Source: Ensifer adhaerens
Lineage (GTDB): Bacteria; Pseudomonadota; Alphaproteobacteria; Rhizobiales; Rhizobiaceae
Assembly: GCF_001270265.1 (NCBI RefSeq)
Contig: NZ_LGAP01000025.1
Span: 1 to 64,000, forward strand
Direction: 5' to 3'
Length of the DNA stretch: 64,000 bases
The notes beneath the pieces are model-generated. The model searched no databases. It was not told the DNA's origin and saw nothing but the letters and a program-made list of their open reading frames with translations. How positions within the stretch are numbered: the stretch's first letter is position 1; each line of letters begins with the position of its first letter. Of this stretch, positions 1-8,540 are shown piece by piece. Both the position numbers and the translations under genes were made by a program.

Positions 1-388
1 CCGCCGCAAGAGCTTCGCCTGATCCGCATCCGCTGAAACAGCTCGTGCCGCCACCTGCGGGCAGTGTGCGGTCGCGACCTCCATCGGCGCCGCCAGCCTC
101 CCTACTGCATGTTTCCTTAAATCGTATCCGATTTAAGGACAAAAACATGCAGCGATTCAAGGTGCTACAGCGGCCTTCGCGCGTCTGATAAGACGCGCGG
201 CGCTGTAAGCGCCATCGCAATGTAACACCTTAATTCCGGAGCGAATTAAGGATAAGATTGCACGATAAATGTCGGATACCGCCACGCTTGCATTGCAACC
301 GCGATAGCCGAAGGTCGGACATCCCTTCTGACCCTCCGCCAGGGGCATGTCGCTCGACCGCGTGGCGCGACGGAAGGAGCGCTGTGGC
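1..388. other. Left edge spacer with no supported gene
   Basis: An open frame on the plus strand runs from the window edge to a TGA at 34-36 and could be the last 11 codons of an upstream gene, but it is too short to identify. The rest holds a RIME-like repeat (listed separately) and, at about 228-255, a second short palindromic AT-rich piece resembling the repeat arms. The Rieske gene's ribosome binding site lies at its right end. I see no other gene. Confidence 0.5.
102..209. repeat. RIME-like intergenic mosaic element, copy 1
   Basis: The element has two inverted repeats in series. The first has arms reading CTGCATGTTTCCTTAAATC and its near-complement ending in ACATGCAG. The second has arms CTACAGCG and CGCTGTA around AGACGCGC/GCGCGTCT. 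Three more copies lie at 22507-22614, 35265-35369 and 36249-36355 in the same orientation. The layout of two large palindromes in about 105 bp fits the RIME elements known from Rhizobium and Sinorhizobium; that family name is from memory. Confidence 0.75.
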
Positions 389-955
389 ATGAACATATTC
401 ACTGAAGAAAGGGAACCGACGAGGCGTGAATTCCTCTATCTTTCGACCGGCATTGCGGGCGCAGTTGGACTGGCTGGTGCTTCGTGGCCGTTCTTAAACC
501 AGATGAATCCTGACGCCTCGACGCTGGCGATGGCCTCGATCGAGGTCGACGTAGCCTCGCTTGAGGAGGGGGCGTCGATGACGCTCAGGTGGCGCAACCG
601 CCCGGTCTTCATCCGCCACAGGACGCCCAAGGAGATCGAGGCGGCGAAAGCGGTCGCGATCGACGAACTCAAGGACCCAGTGGCGCGTAACGCCAATCTT
701 CCCAGGGACCAGCCGGCCACCGATCTTGCGCGCTCGGCCGGAGAAGGACGAGAGAACTGGCTCGTGATGGTCGGCGTCTGCACCCACCTCGGCTGTATCC
801 CGCTCGGCCAGGCCGGAGAATACGGCGGCTGGTTCTGCCCTTGCCACGGCTCGCACTACGACACGGCCGGCCGCGTCCGTAAGGGTCCTGCCTCGGAGAA
901 CCTGGCGATACCGCCGATGGAGTTTATCTCCGATACCGTCATCAAGATCGGTTAG
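389..955 (+). CDS. petA: Ubiquinol-cytochrome c reductase iron-sulfur subunit (Rieske protein)
   Basis: This is the Rieske [2Fe-2S] subunit of the cytochrome bc1 complex, which passes electrons from quinol to cytochrome c1 at the periplasmic face. The 188-residue protein starts with a Tat-type signal (TRREFLYLSTG) and a membrane anchor. Its cluster-binding boxes are CTHLGC and CPCHGSH near residues 133-155. The ATG is chosen because AAGGAG sits 11 bases upstream; an earlier in-frame ATG at 347 lacks a good site. In rhizobia petA normally heads petA-petB-petC, but here no cytochrome b gene follows and the next gene is on the other strand. It may be a second, stand-alone copy. Confidence 0.92.
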   Translation: MNIFTEEREPTRREFLYLSTGIAGAVGLAGASWPFLNQMNPDASTLAMASIEVDVASLEEGASMTLRWRNRPVFIRHRTPKEIEAAKAVAIDELKDPVARNANLPRDQPATDLARSAGEGRENWLVMVGVCTHLGCIPLGQAGEYGGWFCPCHGSHYDTAGRVRKGPASENLAIPPMEFISDTVIKIG

Positions 956-994
956 CGCACGTCGTGCGCCCGTTTCGCCCCGAGATGTGTCGTC

Positions 995-1408
995 TCAGTC
1001 GATGAGAGCCGAGACAAAAATGACGTAGCCGGCATAGACCACATTCGCGACGATCAGGCACATGCAAGCGAAGGAGCCGAGGTCCTTGGCGTTCTTGCCC
1101 ATCTCCGAGATCTCCGGCGACACGCGGTCGACGATCTCTTCGATCGCCGTGTTGATCGCCTCAAAGGCCATCATCAGCAGGAACAGGATCGCCATGGCGA
1201 CGTACTGGAAGAAGGTGGCGCCGGCAATGACGAACGCGACCATGGCCATCGCAAAGGCGATCAGCTCGTGCCGGAACGCAGCCTCGCCGATCAGCCGCTT
1301 GGCGCCGCCCAGCGAATAGCTGGCGGCAGCGAACAGATGACGGATTCCGGTCTGCTTTTCGACCGGTCCGGTCTGGCCGCGGCGGGGCGTGGTATTGTTG
1401 GCGTCCAT
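995..1408 (-). CDS. dgkA: Diacylglycerol kinase
   Basis: A small integral membrane kinase of the prokaryotic DgkA type that phosphorylates diacylglycerol to phosphatidate and recycles lipid left from osmoregulated glucan or envelope synthesis. Three hydrophobic helices follow a polar N-terminus of about 30 residues. The family motif is clear: [15 protein letters not shown] followed by AKDLGS. The chosen start gives 137 residues, close to other rhizobial DgkA proteins; the frame stays open upstream to 1567, and a start at 1447 is possible because the ribosome site here is weak. It lies head-to-tail behind cobT on the same strand. Confidence 0.88.
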   Translation of the reverse strand: MDANNTTPRRGQTGPVEKQTGIRHLFAAASYSLGGAKRLIGEAAFRHELIAFAMAMVAFVIAGATFFQYVAMAILFLLMMAFEAINTAIEEIVDRVSPEISEMGKNAKDLGSFACMCLIVANVVYAGYVIFVSALID

Positions 1409-1636
1409 TTCATCTCGACTGTCTATAAAACTGCGCTGCTTCGACATCGTTATTGAGGCGAATGCAAGGCGGTCCCGGTTGCAGAGGGAGCCGACGGGTG
1501 GCTGCGGCGTGCATATGCGCCTCTGGATAGGCGAGAAGAATGCGACCATCAAGCCCGCCGCAGACAAGTGTGGTGCCTGCGACAGGCAATCGACAGCAAA
1601 CGATGGGCCTTTGCGCGAAAGCCCGCCGTTTCTTCG

Positions 1637-2653
1637 TCAGTTCTTGTTGCTGACGCCAGCCTGCGCAAACGTCGCCATGCCGCCGTGGCAGGCGGCGGCA
1701 GCCTTGACGATGCCGGCGGCAAGTGCTGCGCCCGTGCCTTCGCCAAGGCGCATGCCGAGCGCGAGCAGCGGCGTCTTGCCGAGCTTCTCGATCGCCCGCA
1801 TATGGCCGGGCTCGCCGGAGACGTGGCCGATCAGGCAATGATCGAGCGCCGACGGATTGGCGGCCTTGAGGATCGCGCCTGCAGCGGTTGCCACATAACC
1901 GTCGATGATCACGGGGACCTGCTGCATGCGGGCGGCCAGGATGGCGCCGGCCATGGCGGCGATCTCGCGACCGCCGAGACGCCGCATCAATTCGAGCGGG
2001 TCGGACAAATGATTGCGATGCAGCGCGACCGCCTTTTCGACCGCAGCGATCTTGCGCTTCAGGACCTCGCCTTCCGAGCCTGTGCCCGGCCCGACCCAGT
2101 CTTCCGCGGAGCCGCCGTAAAGGCCGAGATTGATCGCAGCAGCGATCGTGGTGTTGCCGATGCCCATCTCGCCGATGCACAAGAGATCGGTACCGCCGGC
2201 GACAGCCTCCATGCCGAAGGCCATGGTGGCCGCACAGTCGCGCTCGGAAAGGGCAGCCTCCTCGGTGATATCGCCGGTGGGATAATCGAGCGCGAGGTCG
2301 AAGACCTTCAGGCCGAGATCGTGGCTGACGCAGATCTGGTTGATTGCGGCGCCGCCGGCGGCAAAGTTCTCGACCATCTGTGCCGTGACCGACGACGGAA
2401 ATGGCGTAACGCCCTGACGGGTGACGCCGTGATTGCCGGCGAAGATCGCGACAAGCGGCCGATTGACCGCCGGCGGCTTGCCCGTCCAGGCGGCGAGCCA
2501 GAAGGCGATCTCCTCGAGGCGCCCAAGCGCGCCCGGCGGCTTCGTCAGCTGCGCATCGCGATCGCGCGCGGCAGCCAGCGCGGCCGAATTCGGGCCCGGC
2601 AGGTTGCGCAACAATTCGCGGAAATCATCAAACGGCAGGCCGCTGGCACTCAT
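1637..2653 (-). CDS. cobT: Nicotinate-nucleotide--dimethylbenzimidazole phosphoribosyltransferase
   Basis: It makes alpha-ribazole 5'-phosphate from dimethylbenzimidazole and nicotinate mononucleotide for the lower ligand of cobalamin. The chosen ATG gives 338 residues, the length I recall for the Ensifer ('P. denitrificans') orthologue, there called CobU; another ATG 18 bases upstream is possible. Recognisable blocks are TKPPGALGRLEEIA, AGNHGVTRQGVTPFP, the glycine-rich GEMGIGNTTIA and, near the C-terminus, MRLGEGTGA with the presumed catalytic glutamate. It is divergent from cobS, which acts next in nucleotide loop assembly, so the two could share a control region. Confidence 0.95.
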   Translation of the reverse strand: MSASGLPFDDFRELLRNLPGPNSAALAAARDRDAQLTKPPGALGRLEEIAFWLAAWTGKPPAVNRPLVAIFAGNHGVTRQGVTPFPSSVTAQMVENFAAGGAAINQICVSHDLGLKVFDLALDYPTGDITEEAALSERDCAATMAFGMEAVAGGTDLLCIGEMGIGNTTIAAAINLGLYGGSAEDWVGPGTGSEGEVLKRKIAAVEKAVALHRNHLSDPLELMRRLGGREIAAMAGAILAARMQQVPVIIDGYVATAAGAILKAANPSALDHCLIGHVSGEPGHMRAIEKLGKTPLLALGMRLGEGTGAALAAGIVKAAAACHGGMATFAQAGVSNKN

Positions 2654-2804
2654 GGGGAGGAATCCTTGCATATCGTGAAGCTCAATCCACGCTCCTCATA
2701 GAGGGCGCGGAAATTTCGGGCAACGACATTTGCGCCAATCCGTGTCGCCGGAGCATGATCCGGCGAACGGGCGTCGATTCGGCGCACCCGGGGTTGGAGG
2801 GGCC

Positions 2805-3593
2805 ATGACCTATCTTCGCGACTTTTGTGACGATCTGGCGCGCTCGGTCGCCTTCCTCAGCCGCATCCATATGCCGCAACGCCATTTCGTCGATTATGAC
2901 GGCCGGCTGAACCGTGCCGTTCGCGCCTTTCCGTTGGCGGGGCTGCTGATCGCCCTGCCCGCAGCCGCCATCGCCTCCTTGCTGATGGCGTTCCAGGTCA
3001 GCTCCCTGTTTACGGCCTTCCTGGTCGTCGCCGTGCAAGCGCTGGTGACAGGCTGTCTGCACGAGGATGGGCTCGGCGATATGGCCGACGGCTTCGGCGG
3101 CGGGCGCGACCGGGAAGCGGCGCTGGTGATCATGAAGGACAGCCGCATCGGCTCCTATGGCGCCGTTGCGCTGATCCTCTCCTTCGGCCTTCGCGTATCG
3201 GCGCTGGCGTCCTTCCTGCCGCTGTTCACGCCGACCGGCGCCGGGCTGATGATCCTGGGCACTGCCGCCCTCAGCCGTGCGGCCATGGTCTGGCACTGGT
3301 CGCGCCTGCCGCCGGCTCGCCGCGACGGCATTGCAGCCTCGGCCGGCGAACCCGACCCGGCAGCCGCGTCGTTTGCGCTTGGCTCAGGCGTCCTTGCCGC
3401 GATGCTGCTCTTCTATTTCGCCAAGGCTCCGGCAATCGCCCTCATTCTCACACTTGTCGCCTTCGTCGCAACCGTTGCCGCCTTTGGCCGTCTCGCCAAC
3501 CGCAAGATCGGTGGCCACACCGGCGACACCATCGGCGCGACACAGCAACTGACGGAAATCGCCATCCTCGGCGCCCTTGCACTGACAGTTTGA
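2805..3593 (+). CDS. cobS: Adenosylcobinamide-GDP ribazoletransferase (cobalamin synthase)
   Basis: This membrane enzyme joins adenosylcobinamide-GDP with alpha-ribazole, the last assembly step of cobalamin; the Ensifer literature calls it CobV. The 262-residue protein is mostly hydrophobic. It has the signature HEDGLGDMADG followed by KDSRIGSYG (about residues 85-125) and a C-terminal GGHTGDTIGATQQLTE, acidic motifs thought to bind Mg-GDP. The start is set by GGAGG about 8 bases before the ATG. It is divergent from cobT. I saw no cobalamin riboswitch in the 150 bp between them. Confidence 0.95.
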   Translation: MTYLRDFCDDLARSVAFLSRIHMPQRHFVDYDGRLNRAVRAFPLAGLLIALPAAAIASLLMAFQVSSLFTAFLVVAVQALVTGCLHEDGLGDMADGFGGGRDREAALVIMKDSRIGSYGAVALILSFGLRVSALASFLPLFTPTGAGLMILGTAALSRAAMVWHWSRLPPARRDGIAASAGEPDPAAASFALGSGVLAAMLLFYFAKAPAIALILTLVAFVATVAAFGRLANRKIGGHTGDTIGATQQLTEIAILGALALTV

Positions 3594-3657
3594 AAAGCCG
3601 ATATAATCAGTCGAAACAACGGCCAGCGCCGCAACTCAGGACCTTCAGCTCAGGACC

Positions 3658-3879
3658 ATGGAATCTCCCTGCATTCTCGTCTGTTCGATCGACGACAGGA
3701 CCGGCTACTGTTTCGGCTGCGGCCGGACGCGCGACGAGATCGGCGCCTGGACGCTCTACACCGACGCCGACCGACACACGATCATGTTGGCCCTGCCGGC
3801 AAGGCTTGAAACGATGGAGCGAAAGCCCCGGCGCGAGACGCGCCGCACCCGCATGGCAAGGGAACGCGGAGACGCATGA
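3658..3879 (+). CDS. DUF1289 domain-containing protein
   Basis: A 73-residue protein whose first 35 residues carry the DUF1289 pattern SPCI-x-VC followed by YCFGCGRTRDEI-x-W. The four cysteines suggest a small metal or Fe-S site, and the basic tail could contact nucleic acid. The domain's function is unknown to me. Its stop overlaps the ATG of the protease gene by 4 bases, so the two are probably translated together. An AGGA lies just upstream of the start. Confidence 0.85.
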   Translation: MESPCILVCSIDDRTGYCFGCGRTRDEIGAWTLYTDADRHTIMLALPARLETMERKPRRETRRTRMARERGDA

Positions 3880-4577
3880 CACGCCTTTTGATTCTGCTCT
3901 CGATCCTTGCGATCGGCCTCCTGTTGCTGATCGTCAACCACGACGCCGGCCGCACCTTCGGACTGGCGAATGACGATTTCGGCCAGCTCGTGTCGCTCGG
4001 CGCAATTGCCACACTCTTGAGCGCCGGTATCTGGCAAAGCCGTCGCCGCTTTGGCGCAGGCGCCCGGCAGGCGGCGATCTGGCTGCTTATCGTGCTGGCC
4101 CTTGTTTCAGCCTATGTCTACCGATTCGAGATTCAGGGCTTCGGCAACCGGGTGCTTTCCGGCCTCATACCCGGCCGCGCGACGGTCATCATCGACAGCC
4201 AGGGCCGCCAGGAGGTGGTGCTGCAGAAGATGATCAACGGCCACTTCGAGACCAATGCAACGGTCAACGGCAAGGACATCAACATGCTGGTCGATACCGG
4301 TGCCAGCAGCATTGCGCTGACCTACGAAGATGCCGAGCGCATCGGGCTTGATCCGGCGAACCTGAGCTACACGATGACGGTCATGACCGCCAATGGTCAG
4401 GCGATGGCAGCACCCGTTCTGCTTTCCGAGATCGCCATCGGGCCGATCGTGCGCAACGATATCCGCGCAACGGTCGCGGCCGAAGGCAAGCTCGACCAGA
4501 GCCTGCTCGGCATGAGTTTCCTGTCGACGCTCGACTTCCTGCAGATGCGCACAGACGAGCTCCGGCTGCGCGACTGA
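3876..4577 (+). CDS. TIGR02281-family retroviral-type aspartic protease, membrane anchored
   Basis: A 233-residue protein with three N-terminal hydrophobic segments (roughly residues 1-20, 27-48 and 60-80) and a C-terminal single-domain aspartic protease fold. The active-site triad is visible as MLVDTGASSIAL near residue 137. The pattern GHFETNATVNGKDINMLVDTG is typical of the TIGR02281 clan AA family. The protease domain would lie outside the cytoplasmic membrane. Its substrate is not known. The coding region overlaps the end of the DUF1289 gene by 4 bases. Confidence 0.85.
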   Translation: MTRLLILLSILAIGLLLLIVNHDAGRTFGLANDDFGQLVSLGAIATLLSAGIWQSRRRFGAGARQAAIWLLIVLALVSAYVYRFEIQGFGNRVLSGLIPGRATVIIDSQGRQEVVLQKMINGHFETNATVNGKDINMLVDTGASSIALTYEDAERIGLDPANLSYTMTVMTANGQAMAAPVLLSEIAIGPIVRNDIRATVAAEGKLDQSLLGMSFLSTLDFLQMRTDELRLRD

Positions 4578-4724
4578 TCGGCGGTTGCGATAAACGATTC
4601 TTGGCGTCTGTTGATGATGCCAGGCGACCCCCATATCCACGGGTCATTCGCTCTGACACTAAAACCCACCGGACGATTTGTGCGCGCCGCAAACCAAGGT
4701 CGTACGGAGTGGGTGCGGGCGTTA

Positions 4725-4832
4725 GAGCGTTTCCGCCTTAGGCGGAGCCGCGGAAACACTCTATCTCTTTGTTTTTTCGCATTTCCTGACGGAAAACCGC
4801 TTCGCACTTTTCCTGGAAATGCTTGTCCAACG
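4725..4832. repeat. Composite palindromic repeat
   Basis: Two palindromes lie side by side. The first (4725-4761) pairs AGAGCGTTTCCG with CGGAAACACTCT. The second (about 4779-4832) begins GCATTTCCTGACGGAAAACC and ends CTTTTCCTGGAAATGC, so its ends pair. The same composite occurs at 43174-43279, with a further copy of the second palindrome at 43291-43339, and a relative is at 35193-35242. It occupies the convergent gap between the protease and ABC genes. Confidence 0.7.
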
Positions 4833-4853
4833 AACCGACCCGCCTCACCATCA

Positions 4854-5615
4854 TCAGTTCCGCAGCCGGTAGCCGGTGCGGAAGATCCAGGCGAGCACCG
4901 ACAGACAGACCGCCAGGAACACCAGGATGATCGCCGCGCTGAAGACCGGATTGACGTCGGACACTTCAAAGAAGCTCCAGCGAAAGCCGCTGATGAGATA
5001 GAGCACCGGGTTGAAGTGGCTGACCGCCTGCCAGAATGGCGGCAACATGTCGATCGAGTAGAAGCTGCCACCAAGGAACACGAGCGGCGGGATGACCAGC
5101 ATCGGGATCAGGTTCAACTGTTCGAAGTCCTTGGCCCAGATGCCGATGATGAAGCCGAACAGGCTGAACGAAACGGCCGTCAGCACGAAGAAGAACACCA
5201 TGGCAAGGGGATGGGCGATCGAAAGATCGACGAACAGCGAAGCGGTCAAGAGGATGATCGTGCCGATCATCACCCCCTTGGTCGCCGCCGCCCCGACATA
5301 GCCGAGCACGATCTCGATCATCGACACCGGCGAGGACAGCACCTCGTAGATCGTGCCGGTGAACTTCGGGAAATAGATGCCGAAGGAGCCGTTGCCGATG
5401 CACTGGGTCAACAGGGTCAGCATGATCAGACCCGGCGTGATGAAGGCGCCATAGGAAACGCCGTCGATCTCCTGGATGCGCGCGCCGATCGCCGCGCCGA
5501 AGACGATGAAATAGAGCGAGGTGGAAATGACCGGCGACACCACGCTCTGCAGCAGGGTGCGCCGCGTGCGCGCCATCTCGAAGAAGTAGATCGACTTGAT
5601 CGCTTCGATGTTCAT
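4854..5615 (-). CDS. ABC-2 type transporter permease
   Basis: A 253-residue permease of the ABC-2 export family, with six hydrophobic segments. It resembles the YadH/DrrB group: an N-terminal [16 protein letters not shown] stretch, then [10 protein letters not shown] and a conserved [17 protein letters not shown] near residue 195. It should pair with the adjacent ATPase as an exporter, but the substrate cannot be read from sequence. Its ATG overlaps the stop of the ATPase gene by 4 bases, indicating translational coupling. Confidence 0.88.
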   Translation of the reverse strand: MNIEAIKSIYFFEMARTRRTLLQSVVSPVISTSLYFIVFGAAIGARIQEIDGVSYGAFITPGLIMLTLLTQCIGNGSFGIYFPKFTGTIYEVLSSPVSMIEIVLGYVGAAATKGVMIGTIILLTASLFVDLSIAHPLAMVFFFVLTAVSFSLFGFIIGIWAKDFEQLNLIPMLVIPPLVFLGGSFYSIDMLPPFWQAVSHFNPVLYLISGFRWSFFEVSDVNPVFSAAIILVFLAVCLSVLAWIFRTGYRLRN

Positions 5616-6538
5616 CGTCCTGCTCCCACGATCTCGACGAAAATATCCTCCAGCGAGCTCTGCCGCGTGGAGATGTCCTTGAGGCGTACGCCGGCTTCGG
5701 CGAGCGCCGCCAGCAGCGAGGTTATGCCCGTGCGCTCGGCGCTGGTGTCATAGTCGTAGATCAGACAATGACCATCGCCCTCGAGCGTCAGGTTGTAGGT
5801 CGAGAGCGTTTCGGGCACGGCTTCCAACGGATGCGACAGGTCGACACGCAGTTGCTTGCGCCCGAGCTTTGACATCAGAGCGGTCTTGTCCTCCACCAGC
5901 AGGATCTCGCCGCCATTGATGACGCCGATGCGGTCGGCGATCTCTTCCGCCTCTTCGATGTAGTGGGTCGTCAGGATGATCGTCACACCAGAGGCGCGCA
6001 GCCGTTCCACGACCTCCCACATGCTCTTGCGCAGGCTGACGTCGACACCGGCGGTCGGCTCGTCGAGGAAGAGCACGCGCGGTTCGTGCGACAGCGCCTT
6101 GGCGATCAGCACACGCCGCTTCATGCCGCCCGAAAGCTCGCGCAGCATGTTGTCCTTCTTGTCCCAGAGGGACAGATCCTTCAGCACCTTTTCGATATGC
6201 GCCGGATTCGGCTTCTTGCCGTGCAGGCCGCGCGAAAAGGTGACGGTGTTCCAGACCGTCTCGAAGGCATCCGTCGTCAGTTCCTGCGGCACCAGGCCGA
6301 TCATCGACCGCGTCTCGCGAAAATCGCGCACGACGTCATGACCGCCGACCTTAACGGTACCACCACTCGGATTGACGATGCCGCAGATAATCGAGATCAG
6401 CGTGGTCTTACCTGCCCCGTTCGGACCAAGCAGCGCCAGGATCTCGCCCTGCTCGATATCGAGGCTGACGCCTTTCAGCGCCTTGAAGCCCGAGGCATAG
6501 GTTTTCGAAAGATTGGAAACGGAAACGATTGGCGCCAT
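5612..6538 (-). CDS. ABC transporter ATP-binding protein (ABC-2 exporter)
   Basis: A 308-residue ABC ATPase of the YadG/CcmA-like class that energises the adjacent ABC-2 permease. The Walker A motif is GPNGAGKTT at about residue 38, the signature is LSGGMKRR near residue 139, Walker B is [10 protein letters not shown], and the H-loop histidine lies in LTTHY. A C-terminal extension of about 80 residues follows the nucleotide-binding domain, as in drug or polysaccharide exporters. It is the first gene of a two-gene operon. Confidence 0.9.
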   Translation of the reverse strand: MAPIVSVSNLSKTYASGFKALKGVSLDIEQGEILALLGPNGAGKTTLISIICGIVNPSGGTVKVGGHDVVRDFRETRSMIGLVPQELTTDAFETVWNTVTFSRGLHGKKPNPAHIEKVLKDLSLWDKKDNMLRELSGGMKRRVLIAKALSHEPRVLFLDEPTAGVDVSLRKSMWEVVERLRASGVTIILTTHYIEEAEEIADRIGVINGGEILLVEDKTALMSKLGRKQLRVDLSHPLEAVPETLSTYNLTLEGDGHCLIYDYDTSAERTGITSLLAALAEAGVRLKDISTRQSSLEDIFVEIVGAGR

Positions 6539-6649
6539 GAAGCTGATCCGGATGCGGGGAGCGAAGTCGGCAGGTCTCGCCTATATGGGCCGATTCATCG
6601 CGATTTGCAGCCCGCGCCCCGCAAAAAACAAGTTGACGGAGCGTCAACA

Positions 6650-7138
6650 TCAGGGCAATCGGCCGCTTTCCAATCCGATCCGGTCATTTCCCTGTCCTTG
6701 CAGACGAGGCCCCACGCGCTGCAATCGGTCGTGCAGCACCATGCCGGCAAGCATGGCGACCACGAAAAGCGCCGTCGCCGGCAGGCCGAGTGAAAGGGAT
6801 GCGAGCGCCGGCCCGGGGCAAAGGCCGACGAGACCCCAGCCAACGCCGAAGATCGCCGAGCCGATGATGAGCCGGCGGTCGATCACGCGGTTCGCGGGCA
6901 AATGAAAGGCGTCGTCGAGCAGCGGCCGCTGCATGCGCCGGGTCATGAGGACGCCGAGTGCTGAGACGGCAACCGCGCCGCCGAGTACGAAGGCAAGCGA
7001 CGGATTCCAGTCGCGCGTGATGTCGAGGAAAGCGCGAACGCGGGCCGGATCCAGCATGCCGGAGAGCGACAGGCCGATTCCGAAGATGACCCCGGAGGCA
7101 AGCGTTGCCAACAGGCGCGAGAATACGCTGCCGCTCAT
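6650..7138 (-). CDS. YeeE/YedE-type half-transporter, second subunit (DUF6691-like)
   Basis: A 162-residue membrane protein with four or five hydrophobic segments. The repeated motif GIGLSLSGMLDPARV near residue 20 and the later GVGWGLVGLCPGPALASL are typical of one half of the YeeE/YedE family, which imports sulfur species such as thiosulfate or persulfide; the cysteine in the second motif is the conserved one. Its ATG overlaps the stop of the preceding half by 4 bases, so the pair likely forms one transporter. It is the last gene of the bigR operon. Confidence 0.85.
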   Translation of the reverse strand: MSGSVFSRLLATLASGVIFGIGLSLSGMLDPARVRAFLDITRDWNPSLAFVLGGAVAVSALGVLMTRRMQRPLLDDAFHLPANRVIDRRLIIGSAIFGVGWGLVGLCPGPALASLSLGLPATALFVVAMLAGMVLHDRLQRVGPRLQGQGNDRIGLESGRLP

Positions 7139-7542
7139 TGGAAATAACCTTGGAGATAGACGGTGACGACGGCCGCGATCATGAAGGTGACAACCGCTGC
7201 GATCGACCGGCGAGAAAGCCGGGCGAGACCGACGACGCCGTGACCGCTGGTGCAGCCCGAGCCCATGCGCGAACCAAAACCGACAAGCAACCCGCCGACC
7301 ACGAGCAATGGCCAGGAGGACGTGACGGTAACGGTCGGCCAGGTGCCAGCGAAAAGACGGTAGACCACGGGCCCCGCTATCAGGCCAAGAACAAAGACGA
7401 TCCCGGTGGTGGCCTGGACACCCTGCAACAGCCTTCCGGCAATTCCGCTGATACCGGCCACACGACCATTGGCCACCATTAGGATCGCCGCCGAAAGCCC
7501 GATCAGAAGTCCTCCGGCAAGCGCATTCCAGTACTCATTCAT
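7135..7542 (-). CDS. YeeE/YedE family protein, first half-transporter
   Basis: A 135-residue membrane protein and partner of the following half. The family signature GSGCTSGHGVVGLARLS (around residue 95) contains the cysteine proposed to handle sulfur in thiosulfate importers of the TsuA/YeeE type. The ATG at 7542 is favoured over one 33 bases upstream because AAGG lies before it and its first codon overlaps the regulator's stop by 4 bases. Together with the ArsR-family repressor this is the usual layout of bigR sulfide-response operons. Confidence 0.87.
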   Translation of the reverse strand: MNEYWNALAGGLLIGLSAAILMVANGRVAGISGIAGRLLQGVQATTGIVFVLGLIAGPVVYRLFAGTWPTVTVTSSWPLLVVGGLLVGFGSRMGSGCTSGHGVVGLARLSRRSIAAVVTFMIAAVVTVYLQGYFQ

Positions 7543-7871
7543 GTTTTCTTGCCTTCGCGACAGAAGATTTGACAAAGCGCGCCCACGAGTCGGGCGACCT
7601 TATCATGGGTCAGGCGGTAGAAAACCTGCTTGGCCTGGCGCCGCGTCGAAACGACGCCCGCATCGCGCAGTACGGTCAGTTGCTGCGACAGCGTCGGCTG
7701 ACGGATACCGAGCAATTCCTCCAATGCCGCCACCGAATGTTCCCCTTCGAGAAGCGTGGTGACGATCAGCAGTCGGTTGCGGTTGGCAAGCGTGCGCAGG
7801 ATCTGCGAAACTTCTGTGGCATGCGCAGTCATATCGGCGCGCACCCCTGGAAATCGCATTACAGTTCCCAT
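7539..7871 (-). CDS. bigR: ArsR-family repressor, BigR-like (sulfide/persulfide response)
   Basis: A 110-residue winged-helix protein close to BigR as I remember it (RQPTLSQQLTVLRDAGVV, then a YRLT wing and an IFC near the end). BigR and SqrR sense persulfides through a cysteine in helix 2 and one near the C-terminus. Here the second is present (C104, with C100 near it), but the helix 2 position reads RLLIVTTLLEGE, with threonine where BigR has cysteine. The start is fixed by AGGAGG 7 bases upstream. It is the first gene of the operon with the two YeeE/YedE halves and probably represses it from the palindrome at 7961-7984. Confidence 0.8.
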   Translation of the reverse strand: MGTVMRFPGVRADMTAHATEVSQILRTLANRNRLLIVTTLLEGEHSVAALEELLGIRQPTLSQQLTVLRDAGVVSTRRQAKQVFYRLTHDKVARLVGALCQIFCREGKKT

Positions 7872-7960
7872 GCCTTCCTCCTGTCGTGCCAAGGAGTGAG
7901 TGGAGCCCCGAAAATGACGCGTCCGGGACAAGCCCGGATTCTATCCATGATTGTTATATG

Positions 7961-7984
7961 AAGTAATATATTATGGTATTACTT
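7961..7984. promoter_or_regulatory. Candidate BigR operator
   Basis: A perfect inverted repeat, AAGTAATA and TATTACTT separated by 8 bases, lies in a very AT-rich patch about 90 bases upstream of the repressor start. BigR-family operators are AT-rich imperfect palindromes overlapping the -10 region. The position fits autoregulation of the operon. Confidence 0.5.
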
Positions 7985-8214
7985 ATCGACACGATAGACG
8001 ACACACAAACACGTTACCACCTACCGTCGGCCCGCACCGACGAGGACGATGAAAATCATATAGCAAAGTCAGATTGTTACAATTGGGAGCAACCGGAAAG
8101 CAGCGCGCCAAAGTTGGGTCTATTTTCGGAATCAACCATGAGGGAGCGCTAAAACCTACGGTATAAAAACGACTTATCCGTAAAGGCTGTAGAAAAAGCG
8201 CATTGCAACCAGGA

Positions 8215-8391
8215 TTATGAAAATGCGGAATCCGCCTCAAGCTGGCGCCGGTTCATGGCATGGGCCGCCGCCACGCCGAGCGGTGCAACCAGCAATGTGA
8301 TTGGAGTGATCCGGCCAACGGCGATCGAGTTGATGAAACCGGTTGAAAGCGGCGGCAGGCTGGCGCGGCCCAAACAGACCGGGGATCGGGA
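8215..8391 (-). pseudogene. Remnant of a TauE/SafE (TSUP) sulfur exporter gene, C-terminal part
   Basis: A 58-codon open stretch between an in-frame TGA (8392-8394) and a TAA. It translates to a run containing LPPLSTGFINSIAVG and TLLVAPLGVAAAHAMNRR, which matches the last conserved block of TSUP transporters (LPP-x-S-x-G-x-N followed by APLG-x-x-xAH). No start or upstream domains are recognisable in the same frame. TSUP sulfite exporters commonly accompany BigR operons, so this may be a lost member of the neighbouring operon. The call rests on motif resemblance only. Confidence 0.45.
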
Positions 8392-8540
8392 TCAACACGC
8401 CACTCCAATCGGGACGGTGAGAATCCGGCGAAGAATTGCCGCCGACGTGGCAGTTCTGTCACGAAACGGTGATGCTTCTCAATCAGTTTGGCACGGCACG
8501 CGGCCTGCCCGCCACGTGATTTGCACGCATCGCTTCAGTT

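Noticed and set aside
1568-2701. A 377-codon plus-strand frame over cobT
   Set aside because: cobT is clear on the other strand; this frame shows no conserved motif.
2654-2804. Possible cobalamin riboswitch between cobT and cobS
   Set aside because: The gap is too short, and the conserved B12-box bases were not seen on either strand.
8490-8520. Sigma-54 promoter-like TTTGGCACGGCACGCGG before the orphan terminator
   Set aside because: The GG and GC doublets are not 10 bases apart and the -12 TTGC element is missing.
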